Shown here: one piece after another, positions 1-6,228 of the stretch | Numbering within the stretch: position 1 is the first letter of the stretch | Layout: each line of letters starts with the position of its first letter | Assembly: GCA_031553415.1 (NCBI GenBank) | Contig: JAVBLO010000098.1 | Coordinates: forward strand, 1-6,369 | Reading direction: 5' to 3' | DNA: 6,369 nt | Source: JAIRVZ01 sp031553415 | Lineage (GTDB): Bacteria; Bacteroidota; Bacteroidia; Bacteroidales; Azobacteroidaceae | Translations under genes and position numbers: made by a program | Notes under the pieces: model-generated | What the model saw: only the letters and a program-made list of their open reading frames with translations | What the model was told of the DNA's origin: nothing | Databases searched by the model: none

Positions 1-5
1 ACGAT

Positions 6-120
6 TTGAACTATTTACCCCTAAATCCCCTAAAGGGGACTTTAGCGCGTGAAAGACCGTAGTTAACTATAATTAATCACTGCCCGGCTCCCCTTTAGGG
101 GTTGGGGGTAGATAGTTCGA
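6..120. repeat. Large imperfect palindrome, MITE-like or long intergenic hairpin
   Basis: Positions 6-24 pair with 102-120 (19 pairs, three of them G-T), and 27-39 pair with 89-101 (13 perfect pairs). Only A25-T26 is bulged, so the stem is about 32 bp. Each arm contains the short palindrome CCCCTAAAGGGG or its CCCCTTTAGGGG form. The 49-base loop (40-88) carries the perfect palindrome TAGTTAACTA at 60-69. No open frame lies in 1-151. From general knowledge, CCCCTAAAGGGG-type repeats are common between genes in Bacteroidota. This copy could be a small non-autonomous element, or a strong terminator for a gene upstream of the window. No target-site duplication is visible at its edges. The pairing is read directly from the sequence; the role is not known. 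Confidence 0.8.
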
Positions 121-151
121 GTAGGGCCCCATTTGAAATAAAAATATCATA

Positions 152-976
152 ATGAAAAAATATCTTTATCTCTGTATTTTCACTTTGGCGATTGTATCTT
201 GTAATAATGATTCTAAACAGGCTGAAAATTTATTGAAAGAAGCCCAAACTTATTACGAATCGCATGAATATGCAACAGCCAAACGATATCTTGATAGTTT
301 AAAAACAACTTTTCCAAAAGAAGCTGTTGTACAAAAAGATGCATTGCAGTTGATGCGCAAAGTTGAACTGGATGAACAAACTCGTAACTTGAGTTATTGC
401 GATAGTATGCTGATCGTGTATCAGGCTAAAGCCGATTCCCTGAAGAAAAGCTTTGTGTTTGAAAAAGATGCTGACTATGACGAAGTCGGGAAATATACCA
501 GCAAACAGCAGAAAATTGAGAACAATGTACAAAAATCTTACATCCGTTGCGGTGTGAATGAGCATGGTGAAATGTATCTGGCAAGCGTATATTATGGAGC
601 TAACCCTATCAATCACAGTCAGCTTAAAGTTTCTACTCCTGACGGCCAATATACCGAAACAGAAAATATTCCACGGGATGGCGGATTGAATTATTCGTTC
701 AAAGATTTAGGCGCCACCACCGAAATCGTTACTTACAAAAAAGCAAAAGATGGGGACGTTATTCAATTTATTTGCGACCATTGCAATGAAAAACTGAAAG
801 CGGAATATCTGGGAGGTAGTAAGACTTATTCATTCCAGATTGCTGCCAATGACAAAAATGCTGTGGTTGAGATCAATGAATTGGCGACTGTCCTTAGCGA
901 TGTAGAACGCTTGAAAAAGGAAATTCAAAAAGCGAAAAGCAGGATTGAATACCTGAAAACAAAAACTTCAATGTAA
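152..976 (+). CDS. Predicted lipoprotein with TPR-like N-terminal part and C-terminal coiled coil, function unknown
   Basis: This is a 274-aa protein of unknown function. Residues 1-17 form a lipoprotein signal (MKKYLYLC..., lipobox AIVSC with lipidated Cys17), so the mature protein should be membrane-anchored on the periplasmic side or the cell surface. Residues about 22-56 (AENLLKEAQTYYESHEYATA and following) look like one helix-turn-helix TPR-type repeat. Residues about 125-235 look like a beta-rich domain, and residues about 243-272, rich in Leu, Lys and Glu, look like a coiled coil. A CDHC pair sits at 208-211. ATG 152 is chosen because it gives a clean lipobox with two lysines in front; the leader is A-rich with no clear Shine-Dalgarno. 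It ends 9 bases before the kinase/RapZ gene and is probably cotranscribed with it. I recognise no named family; a link to cell-wall metabolism is only inferred from the neighbours. Confidence 0.85.
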   Translation: MKKYLYLCIFTLAIVSCNNDSKQAENLLKEAQTYYESHEYATAKRYLDSLKTTFPKEAVVQKDALQLMRKVELDEQTRNLSYCDSMLIVYQAKADSLKKSFVFEKDADYDEVGKYTSKQQKIENNVQKSYIRCGVNEHGEMYLASVYYGANPINHSQLKVSTPDGQYTETENIPRDGGLNYSFKDLGATTEIVTYKKAKDGDVIQFICDHCNEKLKAEYLGGSKTYSFQIAANDKNAVVEINELATVLSDVERLKKEIQKAKSRIEYLKTKTSM

Positions 977-985
977 ACCTGAGTA

Positions 986-2497
986 ATGGACGAACTGAAA
1001 AATTTATTTAAACAATATACAGGAAAATTTCCTGAAACGATTACTCCGCTTACAGGTTCAGGCTCCAATCGTAAATACTCCCGGATGTCAAATCCGGATA
1101 TTTCCCTGATTGGTGTTGAAGGAACTTCTTTAGAAGAAAATAAGGCTTTTATATCTTTATCGAATCATTTTTGTAAACAAAATTTACCTGTTCCAAAGGT
1201 CGTGTTAAAATCTGATAACAGCATATTTTATTTACAGGAAGATTTGGGAGATTACAGTTTATTTGATGCAATTTCTGAAGGCAGGAGAATCGGTATCTTT
1301 TCTGATAAAGAAAAAGAATTATTGAAGAAAACCATCGCTTTGCTTCCCGACATTCAATTCAAAGGGGCAGAGGATCTGGATTTTTCAGTATGTTATCCAC
1401 AACCGGCTTTCGACAACCGGACCGTTTTATGGGATTTGAATTATTTCAAATATTATTTCCTGAAAATGTCGGGTGTTGAATTCCAGGAAAATTTGTTGGA
1501 AAATGATTTTGAAAATTTTGCAAACATATTATTGCAAAACCAAACTGATACATTCCTTTACCGTGACTTCCAGTCACGCAATGTCATGATTTTTAATGGG
1601 AATCCTTATTTTATTGATTTCCAGGGAGGAAGAAAAGGTCCGGTATATTATGATGTAGCATCTTTCTTGTGGCAGGCCAAAGCTAATTTTCCCGGTGAAT
1701 TGAGAAATGAATTATTAGATATTTATTTGGAGGCTTCTGGCAAATATCAACCTCATATTGACAAGATTAATTTCAAAAAACAATTGCGGTATTTTGTCCT
1801 TTTCAGAACTTTGCAAGTGTTGGGTGCTTATGGTTTCAGGGGATATATCGAGAAAAAAGCCCATTTCATTGAAAGCATTCCTTTTGCATTGAAGAATCTG
1901 AAAGAGTTGCTCAAAGATGATTTTCCGGAGATTAGGTATTTGCAAAGATTGTTAGATAAATTAACAAGCGATTTCCTCCCCCTGGCTCGGCGAAGGCTCT
2001 GCTTTCGTCGTGTTAAAAACAAAGCTCTGCTTTCTAAATATGCAAGTCAAAGACTTGCTTCAAACCGCGACGTAGTCAGAGACCATGCCGAACGTCTCGC
2101 CATAATCGTCTACAGCTTCTCCTACAAAAAAGGAATTCCAGAAGATACTTCCGGTAACGGAGGTGGTTATGTCTTCGATTGCCGCGCCATCCATAATCCT
2201 GGAAAATATGATGAATACAAGCAACTCACAGGATTAGACCAACCTGTTATTGATTTTCTTGAAAAAGACGGAGAAATACTTGTCTTCCTTGAGGAAATAT
2301 ATAAGTTGGCAGATAAACACATTAAACGATACATCGAACGGGGATTCACGAACCTGATGTTTTCATTTGGCTGCACGGGAGGACAACATCGCTCGGTTTA
2401 TTCTGCACAACATTTATATGAGTATATCGTTAAAAAATACAATATTAAAACAACAGTAATACACAGGGAACAAAGTATTTGCTTTGAAAATTCATGA
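986..2497 (+). CDS. AmgK-like amino-sugar kinase (APH fold) fused to a RapZ C-terminal domain
   Basis: This 503-aa cytoplasmic fusion has two domains. Residues about 15-310 form an aminoglycoside-phosphotransferase-fold kinase: a Gly/Ser-rich nucleotide loop LTGSGSNRKYSRM (22-34), a hinge near EDLGDYSLFD (85-94), a catalytic loop LYRDFQSRNVMI with Asp194 and Asn199, and a metal-binding motif FIDFQGGRKGPVYYD with Asp211. The usual His before the catalytic Arg-Asp is Tyr192. This pattern matches AmgK, which makes MurNAc- or GlcNAc-alpha-1-phosphate from ATP and the free sugar. Residues about 373-496 form a RapZ-C domain: YSFSYKKGIP (376-385), FDCRAIHNPG (397-406), LTGLDQPVIDFL (414-425) and FGCTGGQHRSVY (461-472). 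In E. coli this domain binds glucosamine-6-phosphate and the GlmY/GlmZ sRNAs. The RapZ N-terminal P-loop domain is absent; the kinase takes its place. The linker (about 328-372) is Arg/Lys-rich and made of hairpin DNA. Exact sugar substrate and any RNA binding are inferred. Confidence 0.88.
   Translation: MDELKNLFKQYTGKFPETITPLTGSGSNRKYSRMSNPDISLIGVEGTSLEENKAFISLSNHFCKQNLPVPKVVLKSDNSIFYLQEDLGDYSLFDAISEGRRIGIFSDKEKELLKKTIALLPDIQFKGAEDLDFSVCYPQPAFDNRTVLWDLNYFKYYFLKMSGVEFQENLLENDFENFANILLQNQTDTFLYRDFQSRNVMIFNGNPYFIDFQGGRKGPVYYDVASFLWQAKANFPGELRNELLDIYLEASGKYQPHIDKINFKKQLRYFVLFRTLQVLGAYGFRGYIEKKAHFIESIPFALKNLKELLKDDFPEIRYLQRLLDKLTSDFLPLARRRLCFRRVKNKALLSKYASQRLASNRDVVRDHAERLAIIVYSFSYKKGIPEDTSGNGGGYVFDCRAIHNPGKYDEYKQLTGLDQPVIDFLEKDGEILVFLEEIYKLADKHIKRYIERGFTNLMFSFGCTGGQHRSVYSAQHLYEYIVKKYNIKTTVIHREQSICFENS
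1988..2058 (+). repeat. Array of three short hairpins inside the domain linker of the kinase/RapZ-C gene
   Basis: Three hairpins, each with a three-base loop, follow one another. Positions 1988-1997 pair with 2001-2010 (10 pairs, two G-T, loop TCT). AAAGC-TCT-GCTTT is perfect at 2021-2033. GCAAGTC-AAA-GACTTGC is perfect at 2042-2058. The 11-mer GCTCTGCTTTC occurs at both 1996-2006 and 2024-2034. Weaker pairings continue to about 2100 (GAGAC 2079-2083 with GTCTC 2094-2098). The array encodes the non-conserved linker around residues 335-358, immediately before the RapZ-C domain, and keeps the frame open. It resembles an intergenic repeat that entered a gene in frame. Confidence 0.75.
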
Positions 2498-2513
2498 AAG
2501 ATTAAATAAACGT

Positions 2514-2521
2514 TATATTTG
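2514..2521 (+). promoter_or_regulatory. Putative Bacteroidota -7 box upstream of the lipoprotein-MurU pair
   Basis: TATATTTG fits the TAnnTTTG -7 consensus of the Bacteroidota primary sigma factor. It lies in the 93-base gap after the kinase/RapZ-C stop and about 70 bases before ATG 2591, leaving an AT-rich leader. No good TTTG -33 box is found at the usual 19-21 base spacing; AATTCA near 2489-2494 is the nearest weak match. The box suggests the lipoprotein and MurU genes have their own start of transcription, although read-through from upstream is also possible. Confidence 0.45.
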
Positions 2522-2590
2522 CAAAAAATTCTTTTGATATACACATTGGGGAATTAAAAAAACTATTATTCTAATTTTAATATTTTTATT

Positions 2591-3022
2591 ATGAGCACAA
2601 AAAAAATGTTGTCAAGCGTTGCTATCGCTTTGAGTTTAATCGTTTCTATCAGCATGTTGTCAAGTTGTGGAGCCGCTATTGACAAATTAATCGACAAAAT
2701 GGTTGTTGAAGGAAACAAACAATGTCCTGTAAGTATGAACAGCGAAATGCGTTTGGACAGTATTTCACATCCGGGAAAAGGCATCATAGAATATTCATAT
2801 ACTTTGGTAAATGTGACAGCAGAAAGCCTTGCTGAAAATAAAGATCAGGTCGTTTCCATGATGGAAGCCCAGAAACCTCAAATGATTAGCATGATTAAAA
2901 ATACTGCTGATAACGAAATGAAAGCTATTCTTAAATTGAATGCGACTTTCAGGTATACTTATTTAGATAAAGACGGAAATAAAATTACTTCTTTAGATAT
3001 CACTCCCGAAGATTATAAATAA
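2591..3022 (+). CDS. Small predicted lipoprotein, function unknown
   Basis: This is a 143-aa protein. A lipoprotein signal covers residues 1-26: Lys4-Lys5, a hydrophobic run at about 7-22, and lipobox MLSSC with Cys26. ATG 2591 is preferred over the Met at residue 6 because only the longer start keeps the basic n-region. The mature part has a CPVSMNSEMRLDSI segment (45-58) and an aromatic EYSYTLVN strand (67-74), then a helix rich in Met, Lys and Asp, and ends as YLDKDGNKITSLDITPEDYK. I recall similar small lipoproteins with a Cys-Pro motif, an RLDS motif and a YTL strand, but no function is established. Its TAA abuts the ATG of the MurU-like gene with no spacer, which points to translational coupling and shared expression. 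A role in cell-wall sensing or salvage is inference only. Confidence 0.85.
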   Translation: MSTKKMLSSVAIALSLIVSISMLSSCGAAIDKLIDKMVVEGNKQCPVSMNSEMRLDSISHPGKGIIEYSYTLVNVTAESLAENKDQVVSMMEAQKPQMISMIKNTADNEMKAILKLNATFRYTYLDKDGNKITSLDITPEDYK

Positions 3023-3757
3023 ATGAAAGCGCTAATCTTCGCAGCAGGATTAGGTACCCGGCTCAAACCGCTTACGGAAACCATGCCCAAAGCATTGGTT
3101 CCCGTAGGCGGTAAGCTTTTGTTAGAACATGCTGTTTTAAAATTAAAGTCTGCCGGTGTAAATGAAATTATCATCAATATACACCATTTTGCCGAACAAA
3201 TCATTGATTTTATCCATTCCCGGAGTGATTTCGACATCCGGATTGAATTTTCCGACGAAAGAAATTTATTGTTAGATACCGGTGGCGGTCTTAAAAAAGC
3301 ATCCTGGTTTTTCGATGACAACGAACCTTTTTTTGTTTATAATGTCGATATCCTTTCGGATATAGATTTGAAACAAATGCATGCTTATCATCTTCAGTCA
3401 AAACCTTTATCCACTATTTTTGTAAGTTCAAGGCAAACAAGCCGTTACTTATTATTTGATAATGATAACAAACTTTATGGCTGGTATAACCGGCAAACTG
3501 GTGAAACCAAGCCTCAAAACATTACTTTTAATCCGGAAAAATATAATCAGTTAGCTTTCAACGGAATTCATGTTATTTCTCCCGAAATATTTCCTTTGAT
3601 GAAAGACTGTCCGGAAAGATTTTCCATTATAGATTTTTACCTTTCCATCGCCAATAGTTCAAAAATTCAGGCTTTTCAACAAAAAGACACACAAATAATT
3701 GATGTGGGAAAACTGGAGACGCTCCAAAACGTGGATTTAAGTATTTTTAGATTATAA
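3023..3757 (+). CDS. murU: MurU-like N-acetylmuramate-1-phosphate uridylyltransferase
   Basis: This is a 244-aa cytoplasmic sugar-1-phosphate nucleotidyltransferase with a Rossmann-like GT-A fold. The N-terminal signature AAGLGTRLKPLTETMPKALV (7-26) holds the nucleotide-binding Gly-rich loop, Arg13 and Lys23. LLDTGGGLKKA (83-93) is the uridine/sugar-binding loop. VYNVDILSD (105-113) supplies the metal-binding Asp109, and IIDVGK (225-230) supplies the second metal-binding Asp227. Family knowledge: MurU converts MurNAc-alpha-1-P and UTP to UDP-MurNAc, completing the shortcut started by AmgK and bypassing GlmS, GlmM, GlmU, MurA and MurB. The size is close to that of MurU and shorter than bifunctional GlmU, with no hexapeptide repeats. 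The AmgK-like kinase one gene upstream is the best support for MurU. A mannose-1-P or heptose-1-P nucleotidyltransferase of similar size is the main alternative. Confidence 0.82.
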   Translation: MKALIFAAGLGTRLKPLTETMPKALVPVGGKLLLEHAVLKLKSAGVNEIIINIHHFAEQIIDFIHSRSDFDIRIEFSDERNLLLDTGGGLKKASWFFDDNEPFFVYNVDILSDIDLKQMHAYHLQSKPLSTIFVSSRQTSRYLLFDNDNKLYGWYNRQTGETKPQNITFNPEKYNQLAFNGIHVISPEIFPLMKDCPERFSIIDFYLSIANSSKIQAFQQKDTQIIDVGKLETLQNVDLSIFRL

Positions 3758-3793
3758 AAGGAACATTTTATCAGGCTTTCCTAAATAAATACC

Positions 3794-3801
3794 TACTTTT
3801 G
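3794..3801 (+). promoter_or_regulatory. Putative -7 box upstream of the TonB-dependent receptor
   Basis: TACTTTTG fits the Bacteroidota TAnnTTTG -7 consensus. It lies 36 bases before ATG 3837 in the 79-base gap after the MurU-like gene. A T-rich stretch at 3766-3771 may serve as a weak -33 region, 22-24 bases upstream. Transcription would leave a leader of about 30 bases, ending with AACAGG at 3825-3830, a possible weak ribosome-binding site. Confidence 0.5.
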
Positions 3802-3836
3802 CCGTTTCTTAAAGAAAAAATAATAACAGGCAATTC

Positions 3837-5966
3837 ATGTTTTCTAAAATAAGGTATTTATCTGCGATCTTTTTATTCTGCTTTTTTTGTATTCCTGCTT
3901 TTTCTCAAAAAAGTACAATACAAGAGGCCCCCTATACCAGTAGTCTCAACGATACAATTTCATTGCATGAAGTTATTGTTTCCGGGAAAAAAAGTGATGA
4001 AAATGTGTCGGGTGTCAGTATGGGAGTTGAGAAACTCAGCATAACAACAATCAAAAAAATGCCGGCGCTAATGGGAGAAGTGGATGTGATTAAAGCCATT
4101 CAATTATTGCCCGGCGTACAGGCGACTTCCGAAGGAGGTTCCGGATTCAGTGTTCGTGGCGGTTCGCCCGACCAAAACCTGATTTTGTTAGATAATACTA
4201 CGGTTTACAATCCTTCACACATGATGGGATTTTTTTCGGTTTTCAATAATGATGTCATCAGCGGATTAGAACTTTATAAAGGAGATATTCCGATTAAACA
4301 TGGCGGACGCCTTTCTTCCTTACTAGATGTACAAACGAAAGAAAATATGCCGGAAGCATTTTCCGGTTCCGGGGGATTAGGGTTGATTTCCAGCCGGTTG
4401 ATGTTAGAAGGCCCTATCGGGGAAAATACTTCGTGGCTGGTTTCCGGGCGTCGTAGCTATGCCGATTTATTCCTGAAACTTTCGAATGATGAATCGATTA
4501 ACAGCGCTGTAATTTATTTCTACGATTTGAATGCCAAAATTACCCACCGGTTTTCCGCCCGCGATCGTTTGTCGTTAAATGCTTATTATGGTAAAGATAA
4601 ATTCGGAGCCGAACCGGGTGATTTCAATTATGGAAATGGTGCAGCATCGCTTACCTGGTCACATATTTTTTCTGATAAACTTTACAGCAAATTCAGTCTG
4701 AATGCTACGAATTACGATTACGGATTGGCAACTCATATCGAAGGATCTGAAATGAGCTGGAAAGCCAGTATATTTGATTTGATGCTCCGGGCCGATTTTT
4801 CTCAACCGCTCAACAAGACATTCAACCTGAATTATGGCTTGACTTCAACATGGCATCGCATGAATCCCGGGATTGTTGCATCTCCGATGATGACTCAGGA
4901 TTATGGTGTGGAAAATACTTATGCCCTCGAAAGCAGCCTTTATTTATCCAATGAACAGAAAATAACTGATGCACTAACTGTAAAGTACGGATTACGCTGG
5001 TCTATTTTCCAGAATATGGGTCCCGGAACAGTCTATAGTTATGATGCAAACTATGAAGTACAAGATTCTGTCAGGTATGGCTCAGGAAAAATCTACAATA
5101 CATATAATGCTCTTGACCCCCGGATAGGATTGGTTTACAAACTCAATGACAATTCATCGGTTAAAGTCAATTATGCACATAACACACAGTTCCTGCAATT
5201 AGCAAACAACTCGTCATCAGGTTCACCTATGGATGTTTGGTTTTCGGCAAGTCGCAATGTGAAGCCCCAGCAAGTAGATATGTTTTCGGTAGGATATTTC
5301 CGGAATTTCAAGAATAATATGTTCGAAACATCAGCTGAATTTTACTATAAAGATTTGAAAGATGTAATCGACTTTGCTGACCATGCGGATCTTATACTAA
5401 ACAAATACCTTGAAGGGGAAGTCCGTACAGGAAAAGGAAAAGCTTATGGAATGGAGTTGATGGTAAAGAAAAACACCGGGAAACTCACAGGTTTTGCAAA
5501 TTACACGCTTTCCCGTTCTGAACGTACAATTCCTGAAATCAACAGCGGTAAAACATATCTTGCTCCTTACGACAAAACGCATGCATTCAATATTGTATTG
5601 AATTATGAAATATCTCCCAAACTCAATGTTTCTGCCAGCTGGGTATTTGCAACGGGAAATCCGACAACTTATCCGACAGGCCGGTTTGAAATAGAAGGCG
5701 AATATTTCCCTATTTATTCAAATTCGGGGAGGAATAAATACCGGATGCCGAATTATGACCGGCTCGATCTTTCGCTCAATTACATTCCGAACCCAAACTC
5801 AAAGAAAAAATGGAAAAGTGAATGGAATTTCTCTATTTACAATGCTTATGGACGGAAAAATGCATGGATGATCAGTTATAATCAGGAAGATGGTAATCCC
5901 CCATCGGCCGAAATGACTTATTTATTCAGTATAGTACCTTCGATTACCTATAATTTTAAGTTTTAG
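3837..5966 (+). CDS. TonB-dependent outer-membrane receptor, substrate unknown
   Basis: This is a 709-aa outer-membrane transporter driven by TonB-ExbB-ExbD. Residues 1-24 form a Sec signal peptide ending in AFSQ. LHEVIVSG (43-50) is a likely TonB box. The plug domain spans about 60-170 and has the typical Bacteroidota strings FSVRGGSPDQNLILLDN (104-120), VYNPSHMMGFFSVFN (123-137) and ELYKGDIPIKHGGRLSSLLD (145-164). The 22-stranded barrel fills residues about 180-709, rich in alternating aromatics, and the chain ends in NFKF with terminal Phe709, the expected BAM signal. The carboxypeptidase-regulatory-like domain that usually precedes the TonB box in this phylum is missing, yet the signal peptide is complete, so the gene looks intact. 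No SusD-like partner follows, so glycan uptake of the SusCD type is unlikely. Substrate may be a metal chelate, peptide or cell-wall fragment; the last is suggested only by the neighbouring salvage genes. Confidence 0.9.
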   Translation: MFSKIRYLSAIFLFCFFCIPAFSQKSTIQEAPYTSSLNDTISLHEVIVSGKKSDENVSGVSMGVEKLSITTIKKMPALMGEVDVIKAIQLLPGVQATSEGGSGFSVRGGSPDQNLILLDNTTVYNPSHMMGFFSVFNNDVISGLELYKGDIPIKHGGRLSSLLDVQTKENMPEAFSGSGGLGLISSRLMLEGPIGENTSWLVSGRRSYADLFLKLSNDESINSAVIYFYDLNAKITHRFSARDRLSLNAYYGKDKFGAEPGDFNYGNGAASLTWSHIFSDKLYSKFSLNATNYDYGLATHIEGSEMSWKASIFDLMLRADFSQPLNKTFNLNYGLTSTWHRMNPGIVASPMMTQDYGVENTYALESSLYLSNEQKITDALTVKYGLRWSIFQNMGPGTVYSYDANYEVQDSVRYGSGKIYNTYNALDPRIGLVYKLNDNSSVKVNYAHNTQFLQLANNSSSGSPMDVWFSASRNVKPQQVDMFSVGYFRNFKNNMFETSAEFYYKDLKDVIDFADHADLILNKYLEGEVRTGKGKAYGMELMVKKNTGKLTGFANYTLSRSERTIPEINSGKTYLAPYDKTHAFNIVLNYEISPKLNVSASWVFATGNPTTYPTGRFEIEGEYFPIYSNSGRNKYRMPNYDRLDLSLNYIPNPNSKKKWKSEWNFSIYNAYGRKNAWMISYNQEDGNPPSAEMTYLFSIVPSITYNFKF

Positions 5967-6033
5967 CAAATGGGATTATCGGTTAAATTTCCAAAAACAT
6001 AAAATAAACTTCTAACAAAAAAAGCGGAATTAT

Positions 6034-6078
6034 GCAGAGTGTAGCGAATTAGCTGATAAAGCGTTCGTTACGCTCTGT
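6034..6078 (+). terminator. Strong hairpin followed by T-rich tract, possible receptor-gene terminator
   Basis: Positions 6034-6049 pair with 6063-6078 (16 pairs, four of them G-T). A further GCT/AGC stem (6052-6054 with 6060-6062) extends it behind a two-base bulge. The sequence after the stem is T-rich (TTTTGCTTTGT from 6078). It lies 68 bases after the receptor stop. The T-tract is interrupted and the stem is only moderately GC-rich, so it may instead be part of a structured element of the mobile DNA. Confidence 0.45.
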
Positions 6079-6153
6079 TTTGCTTTGTATGGCTATGGGC
6101 TGAAAACCGTATTTCGGCAGAACGGCGCAGGAGACGCGTTACTATCCCGTTAC

Positions 6154-6196
6154 TTGAATAATGGAGCAGATTCTTTGCTACAAAGTTATTATTCAG
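6154..6196. repeat. Nested inverted repeat upstream of the integrase
   Basis: Outer arms 6154-6162 and 6188-6196 pair over 9 bases (GAATAAT with ATTATTC perfect, plus T-A and one G-T). Inside them CTTTG-CTA-CAAAG (6173-6185) forms a perfect five-pair stem with a three-base loop. A further TACCG-TC-CGGTA palindrome follows at 6216-6227. Such repeats ahead of a recombinase gene can be recombination or regulator sites, but no such role is shown here. Confidence 0.5.
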
Positions 6197-6228
6197 CGTA
6201 TTGCGTAATTTTGTATACCGTCCGGTAG

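Noticed and set aside
299..649. 116-aa open frame on the - strand
   Set aside because: It lies entirely inside the 274-aa lipoprotein gene, has no recognisable domain and no leader; it is an antisense shadow.
1988..2058. CRISPR array
   Set aside because: The repeats are 11-17 bases, differ from one another, have no regular spacers and lie inside a coding sequence.
1966..2100. A frameshift or fused pseudogene between kinase and RapZ-C
   Set aside because: The frame is continuous and both domains are complete with their key motifs. No in-frame ATG restarts the RapZ-C part (the ATG at 2085 is out of frame), so an in-frame insertion explains the odd linker better.
986..2497. Aminoglycoside resistance phosphotransferase
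   Set aside because: The kinase motifs fit AmgK-type sugar kinases better, and the RapZ-C fusion and adjacent MurU-like gene point to amino-sugar metabolism.
2498..2590. Riboswitch or glmS-type ribozyme in the leader of the lipoprotein-MurU pair
   Set aside because: The leader is short, very AT-rich and shows no stable stem or conserved core.
3013..3321. 102-aa open frame on the - strand
   Set aside because: It overlaps the conserved N-terminal part of the MurU-like gene in antisense and has no recognisable motif.
3837..5966. SusC-type member of a polysaccharide utilisation locus
   Set aside because: No SusD-like gene follows, the protein is much shorter than SusC proteins (about 1000 aa), and it lacks their N-terminal extension.
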